A stretch of DNA of 64,000 nt, from positions 2,360,341 through 2,424,340 of the forward strand of contig KV748182.1 in the NCBI GenBank assembly GCA_001692895.1, written 5' to 3'. Origin of the DNA: Cenococcum geophilum 1.58 (taxonomy: Eukaryota > Ascomycota > Dothideomycetes > Gloniales > Gloniaceae). The translations under genes and the position numbers were made by a program. This document shows, piece after piece, positions 58,151 through 64,000 of the stretch; the stretch's first letter is position 1, and each line of letters begins with the position of its first letter. The notes beneath the pieces were generated by a model. It saw only the letters and a list, made by a program, of their open reading frames with translations. It had not been told where the DNA came from and did not search any database.

Positions 58151-61100
58151 ATAACTAGACTAATTAAATATATAGTGGCCGTAATAGGGAATACAGAAGA
58201 GGGTATAATTAATATTAACTATAAGGTAATTATAGAGGTCCTTATAGAGGTTTATTCCGAAGTAATTACTAAAAAAAGTGCTATATTTATAAGAAGCCAA
58301 ATTACTAGTTAATTAGACACTCCCTTAATAAGCAAAAGGAGGTATATAATAAGTTTTATTAGAGTATAAAAAATATTAAAAATTATAAGGTTATTATAGC
58401 CTACTTTTAAAGCTTCCTAGTTTAATATAAAGGCGTAAGGGGTCTTACGGTTAATAAGACTAAATAGCTCCTTATAGATATAGAAATTAAGGACTACTTA
58501 CCTAACTAATACTTTACTAAGTATAGTAAGGTAAATAGTATATAAACCGTTGCTGTTCTTAATAATTAATCTACACTCTATTTTATTACGAAATTAGATA
58601 TCTTTAATAAGCTAAAGGAGAGTTCTGCGTTTTCCTTTAATAATAAATACTTAGCGTATGTCTTCTATAGTATTATACCGGATATAAGAGCCGCAGGAGT
58701 ATTTATAGTAGGAGAACCTTAATTTTAAGCTCTTTAGTAGCTTAATAGCTCTATTTAGATTAATTAATTAACGGTAGGCTAATATATAATTTGCTTTAGT
58801 AAAGGTACTATAATCTCTCTTAGCATAATTAGGGTCTAAACCCCCTTAGGATATATTACTTTCTATATTATTTCTATAAATACTCCATTTCTATTTTATA
58901 TTAAAAATATAAATAAGTTAGGCGTTAGGCTTAATAACCTTAAGAATATACTTATTTAGGGAAATAATTAGGTGCCCGTTATACGCAAGTAGGGTTACCC
59001 CTAGTTACTCCTTTATTAACTAGAAAAGAGTATTACTTAGAGCTACTTAACTAAGTTAGAATTACGCCAACTATACCATTATTTTAGCCACCTATCCGTT
59101 TATTAATTACTTAGGGTTCTTTAGTAAGTAGGCTATAAAGTTAAGGTTAAGGCAATTAAGTATCTTATAAAGTACTACTATTACTACTAAATAAACTAGA
59201 AGTCCCCCTAGCCAATTTAAGTTCACCCTTAAAGATAACTATAACTTTAACTTCTATATTATTATTAACGTTATATATCTTAGTGGCAAGCCAGTGCTCT
59301 AAGTTATTAACTTCTTAACCTCCTTTTAAGCCGCGCGTTTCTTAAAAGATATATTAGCTAAAAATATATAGGATACCCTTTAGTTATACTTAATTAATAT
59401 CTATTTAGGACCCCTTAATTAAACTATCTATAATATAGGAAAGAACTTCTTATCTATAGAGTTCTAATAATAGATAAAGGCAATAGCAATTAAGGTTAAG
59501 GAAGTCCCTATTAAGGCATATAATAGTATTAAAAAAGTAGAGTAATATTACGCGCTATTACGCTATATATATAAGATTATCTCTTTANAACTANAGGATN
59601 CTAGTAAAAAACTTACCTTATAAATAGCTGTTAAAGCTATTAATAATTCCGCTGGCCTAGATAGACTTATATCTACATTACTAGTCTTTAGCGCCTACCC
59701 TTAAATAACTAATAATTCTCTACTATCTCCCTTTATTATATAATAAGCTAAGGCTATTTATAAGGCAATAAAGGAGGTATAACATCTCTATGCTATATAC
59801 TAGGTTAATAATATACTAGAAATAAGAAATGGCCTAAACACCTTAACTACGCTTAATCTACCACTTTAGTCTAAAGTATACATATAGCGTAAAAAGGGAG
59901 GATAGTTAGGCCTATACTAACTTATTATAATTAATAGTTAAACTTATACTATTTAGATACCTTACAGACCCACTTAATTTTATTTAACTATTATTAAGCC
60001 TTACTATAAAGATAACAATTCTAAGCCTTTATAGGATGCCCTAGAAGATATCCTAAAGAAAAACTATAATTAACGTGCTCTAGAAGGCGACTATAATCCT
60101 AATATAATTATAATAGATACGCCATAACTAGAACGCGGTAAAGGTCGCCTAAAGGAATTATAAAATCACTAACATCTTATTAATTTTAAAGAATAATTTA
60201 TTACCGCTATTAAGAATAAAGTTAAGTTATTAATAGCCTTTATAATAGTTAAGGAGAAGGCTAACTTTAAGCTTACAAAATAGCTCTAAAAGGAAAGTTA
60301 TATTATAACCCTAGGAACTTCTTTCTAAGCATCTAATAAGTAGAAGATCAACGGTCTTATTATAAGAGGAGTCTTTAAATTTAAGAAGTATAACCCTACT
60401 AAGTTTAATAAAGTTCGCATCTTTAAGTTAAGGATAGTTAATAAGATTAAGGGCAAGGCTACTAACGCCCTATTTAAGAAATTAAGGCTTATTATCTAAG
60501 GTTATAATAATAATAGTAAGGAAATAATTCTTATATAATCTCCTATAATTTAACGAGCTAGTTAATAAGTTATTATTATATTAGCTCCCTCCTTAATAAA
60601 GAATAGAATAGCGGTCTATTTATAAGATATTACTTAGGCCTATACCTAATTAAAGACGCACCTTTAGCGCTTAATATTGGCATACCTTCTAGAGTAAATT
60701 CGCTACTAATATCCTAAAGATATAATTATGGTTGTGCTTAAGCCATTATATAAAATCGCAGAGATAAGAACTTATTAGTAGGCTACCTACAGTAAGCACT
60801 ATAAAGAGAAGCTTTTAATAACTACTTCTATATTTAACTTATACTTCCTTATTATAACTACAGAAACTCTATTTAGAATTGTTGGTATATAAACTAATAA
60901 TATAATTATTTTAGAAGATAACTAATTCTTAGCTCTTAAAGAAGACAAGCTAGTAAAGCTAAATCTTATAGTAAAGCTAAAGGAAAAGCTTAATTTAATA
61001 ACACTATTACTCTTTAATAGATGTATCCTTTCCCTAAATAAGGATTCTATTACTTTACACTAAAAGGGTTAAGGTAAGAAGATTAATATTATTAACGTTA

Positions 61101-62353
61101 ATTCTCTAAAGTAAGGATATATAGAGTAACGCGCTTGTAGAGCTTATATTACTTTTATCTATTAACCTAAGGCTTTATTTAATCTCTTTATTACTACTTA
61201 ATACTAAAAACTAACTAAGGATAATATTCTTACCCTAAATAAGCGTTTTTCCTAGTAAATAAACCATTTTAATTAGGGACTACTCTACGTGCCTATTAAT
61301 CTTCCCACTACTAAGCTCTTTATATTTATTAATAAATTATTTATAAATAATAAAGATTTTAGCTTCTAGTTAGGATATAAGATTATTATTATAAACAAAT
61401 CTACTAGAGAGAATAACTTTATAATCTACGGCAATCTTATCTATTAAAGCTTAACTAAGAGTAAGTATATTACTTAAAGCGTTCTAGCGTTAGAGATATA
61501 TAGAATAATTAGCGGAGTTAATATAGCAATTGCAATTAGAACTACCCTAAAGATAATTATAGATTAACTTAAACTCCCTATTATCCCTATAATTATATAT
61601 ACTAACTTATATTCCCTCTATAAGTATTTAATTAAGCTTAGTACCACAAAGGAAAAGCGCCTTATAATTAATATTATGGCACTTTAGTAATCCTATAAGC
61701 GTTAAAAACTCTTTAAGATTTAATAAATTAATAGCTAAAATAACCTAGTAAATGTAATAATAAAGGCGAACCCAAATAAGGCACTAGAGACGTTTATTAA
61801 TATAAATACTCTACGAGTATAAGTTAAAGGTTAGGTTAAAAGGGAGTAGGAGTATAATATTCTATAAACCCTAACTTAAACTAGCTAATTACGATTTTCT
61901 ATCCCTAGGATAAAAAATCGCTATTAGCTTACTTACCGCTAGCGCCTTAGCGGCCCTACTAATAAAATACCTACCTATAACTTATAAGCAAGAAAGCACC
62001 ACGTAGTAAAAGGCAAATTTTGGGACAGCGAGACTTATATTATAATGGCAATAGTAAGTAAAAAGGATTAATATTTATTCTGCTAATTAAGCAGTATATA
62101 TATATAGATAGCAACTACAAAAAAAGAGTTACTAGTATTAGGAATAAAGGCAAGCGCTTACTATATAAGGTATATTGCCGTTACGTATAGCAAGTTGCCG
62201 TTATATACAGCAAATTGCCGTTACGTATCGCCGCGGCATTAGCGTAGCGAGGAGCCTTAAGCTCCTCGCCCTCCCTTATTAAGATATATAGAATAACAAT
62301 TATTATACTATCTACGAACCGTAGCTATATAATATTACCTTATATAATCAATA
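58151..62353 (+). mobile_element. Second Copia element, right part with 3' LTR
   Basis: Collinear with the Copia at 1574-7943 from within gag through integrase, reverse transcriptase and RNase H to the 3' LTR (62,136-62,353), which is followed by ATTAG (62,354-62,358). Copia-type RNase H is recognisable at about 61,290-61,690 and the reverse transcriptase at about 60,300-61,000, which fixes the coding sense as plus. A purine-rich run (AAAAAAAGAG) lies just before the LTR. It is broken by very many point changes. A few undetermined bases occur near 59,590. Together with 21,731-23,478 it is one former insertion. Confidence 0.85.
62136..62353 (+). repeat. 3' LTR of the second Copia element
   Basis: 218 bp, nearest relative 21,731-21,948. 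Followed by the duplication ATTAG, which matches the one before the left LTR. Confidence 0.85.
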
Positions 62354-62358
62354 ATTAG

Positions 62359-64000
62359 GAAGGCTATAAAATATCTCTAAAAGCTCTAATAGCTAGATTT
62401 TGTACTAGCCAGACTCTACTACAATTTTAATGCCACTAATACTAGTAATAATTCCGTACATTTCTATCTTTCTAAAAGTAAGAACCTGCCGCCACTATTA
62501 AAGGAGTTAAAGAAGTTGTATAACCTAGGCTCTTAATCCTAAAAGAACTAATCTTAATTACCTATCTTTATCTTTATTTTCTAGTACTATAGAAAACCTA
62601 TAAATAGTATAGATAGTAGTAAAAGAATAAAAGATTAGAGATATGGTAAAGTGAGGCTTTATATACCTAAGGCAATGCCAAGCTAGGTGCCTATACTACG
62701 CTACGCCGCGTATAGGGCCGGGATGATAAAAAATGCACCTCGCTTCTTAAAAAAAGCAATAACTAAGGGAGCATCCAACTAATCCAAAAAAGGTCTTTTA
62801 TTTAACGCCTAAAATTAGGTACTCAATTTTCAAGGTCTATTTATCGCCTCCTCTCTAGCGCTTAGCCCTAAGTTAAGCAGCAATGCTAATTATTTAAGCG
62901 ATAGGAAATTCTACTAATAACTCTCTGCTTCGCCTAATTGCTTTTATAGTATCTTAAGTCGAAATAAATCTAGAATGTCTTCTTAATAGGCATTCTCGTC
63001 TTATCTTTACGCTTACTCTAGTTACTCTTATTTATATTAGCCCTAATCTTAATACAGCGCTTAACAGCCTTATTTTTAGTCTAACTACTATACTTAATAA
63101 GAAAGGGAATAAGCCTTGCTATTTTGCTATAATGTATAGTCTTGTAAATATTATAATACTACTTAATTTCTTTAAGCCCAACGAGGATATATATCTCTAA
63201 CTTCTATAATTGCGCCTCTAAAGTGGCATACTTATAGTATATACTCTTAAAGATACGAAACTCTTAGGGCGTATTAATAACCAACTAAAAGTAATCTATA
63301 AATACTAACCAAAGGTAGAGGTTTCTTTTAGATATATTAAAGACTAGTGCGGATATAGACCTAGAAATTACCTAATTTATATATAAATAGTAAACGCTAG
63401 TACCTCCTAGGATATCTAGTAAGAATTTAAAGCTACTATAAGTACTCTTAATTAACGGCTTCTTTAATAGACATTCGGCTAATAATACTAAGTTAAAAAA
63501 ACCGTTTAAAGCCTAAGAAAGGGAAATATCTATTAGAGGCAGAAGATATTAGCTAGAATAATATAATAAAGCGTTAATTACAGATATATAGTAATTTAAG
63601 AGATAGAGTTAAGAAATAATATTTTTTAAGTTTTTCTATCTAAGGCTAGAGGAATTTAGGAAGAGACTAAGTTTTTATTTAACTTAGCTATATTTATAAC
63701 TATAAATAAAGAGTATTATATTAGGTATTTCCAACTTTAAAAGGCTTATTCTATTAATTCCGGCGTCCTATACTCTAGGTTATAGTCATATATACTTTAT
63801 AATATCCTTATATTCTAGATATTATTTAAATTATTTTTTATATACTATATACTGTTTTATCTAGCTATATTATACTTATACGTGCACTTATTAGAGTAAA
63901 AGTAGCCGTAACTATATAAGAGTATTTCCTAAATATATATAGTATACCTTTAGAGACGAGTTGGCTACTTTTTATAGATAGTAAGAAATAATCTTATAAA
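62359..64000. other. AT-rich right flank, no recognised gene
   Basis: RIP-degraded DNA, originally contiguous with 21,240-21,730. A small GC-richer patch at 62,685-62,745 has CTACGCTACGCCGCGTATAG. The minus strand between 63,300 and 62,760 has a frame with RIP-type stops, with no family recognised. Confidence 0.45.

Noticed and set aside
21731-62353. Two independent, truncated Copia insertions in place of one split element
   Set aside because: The outer LTRs share diagnostic bases and orientation, and the same ATTAG lies outside both. Independent insertions would be unlikely to show this, although it cannot be excluded without an empty site.

Overview
This window looks like a transposon-rich, AT-rich block from the genome of a filamentous ascomycete (Pezizomycotina, possibly a dothideomycete). 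Nearly all of it carries the mark of repeat-induced point mutation (RIP): TpA is very abundant, CpA and TpG are depleted, and the coding frames that can be recognised are full of TAG/TAA where related proteins have Gln or Trp. No long open reading frame survives. Almost every gene below is therefore a pseudogene, recognised from conserved motifs and frame continuity and not from an intact ORF. No bacterial features, rRNA genes or CRISPR arrays were seen. All family assignments are by eye; no database search was possible.

Left part (1-11.3 kb) is a nest four levels deep. An AAA+ ATPase gene (about 575-852, resuming at 9326-11,290, + strand) is split by a Fot1/pogo-type DNA transposon (855-9323, TA duplication, ~43-bp inverted ends, DDD transposase). 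That transposon is split by a Ty1/Copia retrotransposon (1574-7943, 219-bp LTRs, 5-bp duplication ATAAG), which itself holds a 269-bp solo LTR of another family (7292-7560, duplication AAATC). Next comes a repeat unit with a FunK1-type fungal protein kinase (about 11.66-16.08 kb, kinase on the - strand), then unrecognised AT-rich DNA, then a less mutated stretch of consecutive tandem arrays (19.5-21.2 kb).

From 21,731 to 62,353 lies a second Copia element, recognisable as one insertion because its far LTRs share the duplication ATTAG. It is split by a ~34.7-kb block (23,479-58,150). A 444-bp TRIM-like element (22,303-22,746, duplication AATTC) sits in its left half. The 34.7-kb block has the layout of a Starship giant transposon: a DUF3435 tyrosine-recombinase ('captain') pseudogene is the first gene inside the left edge and reads inward, the two edges carry imperfect inverted repeats (GGGAA..., ~27-35 bp), and the same heptamer ATAACTA abuts both edges. 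Its apparent cargo, all decayed, comprises a BTB/POZ protein, a Zn(II)2Cys6 regulator, a C2H2 zinc-finger gene inside a 4.2-kb element bounded by inverted 31-bp arrays, a possible MYB/SANT protein, a second FunK1 kinase unit (inverted relative to the one outside), a second AAA+ ATPase and several unrecognised genes.

The right end (62.36-64 kb) is AT-rich DNA with no recognised gene. The main novelty candidate is the RIP-degraded Starship-like element lodged in a retrotransposon, with a FunK1 repeat present both inside and outside it.
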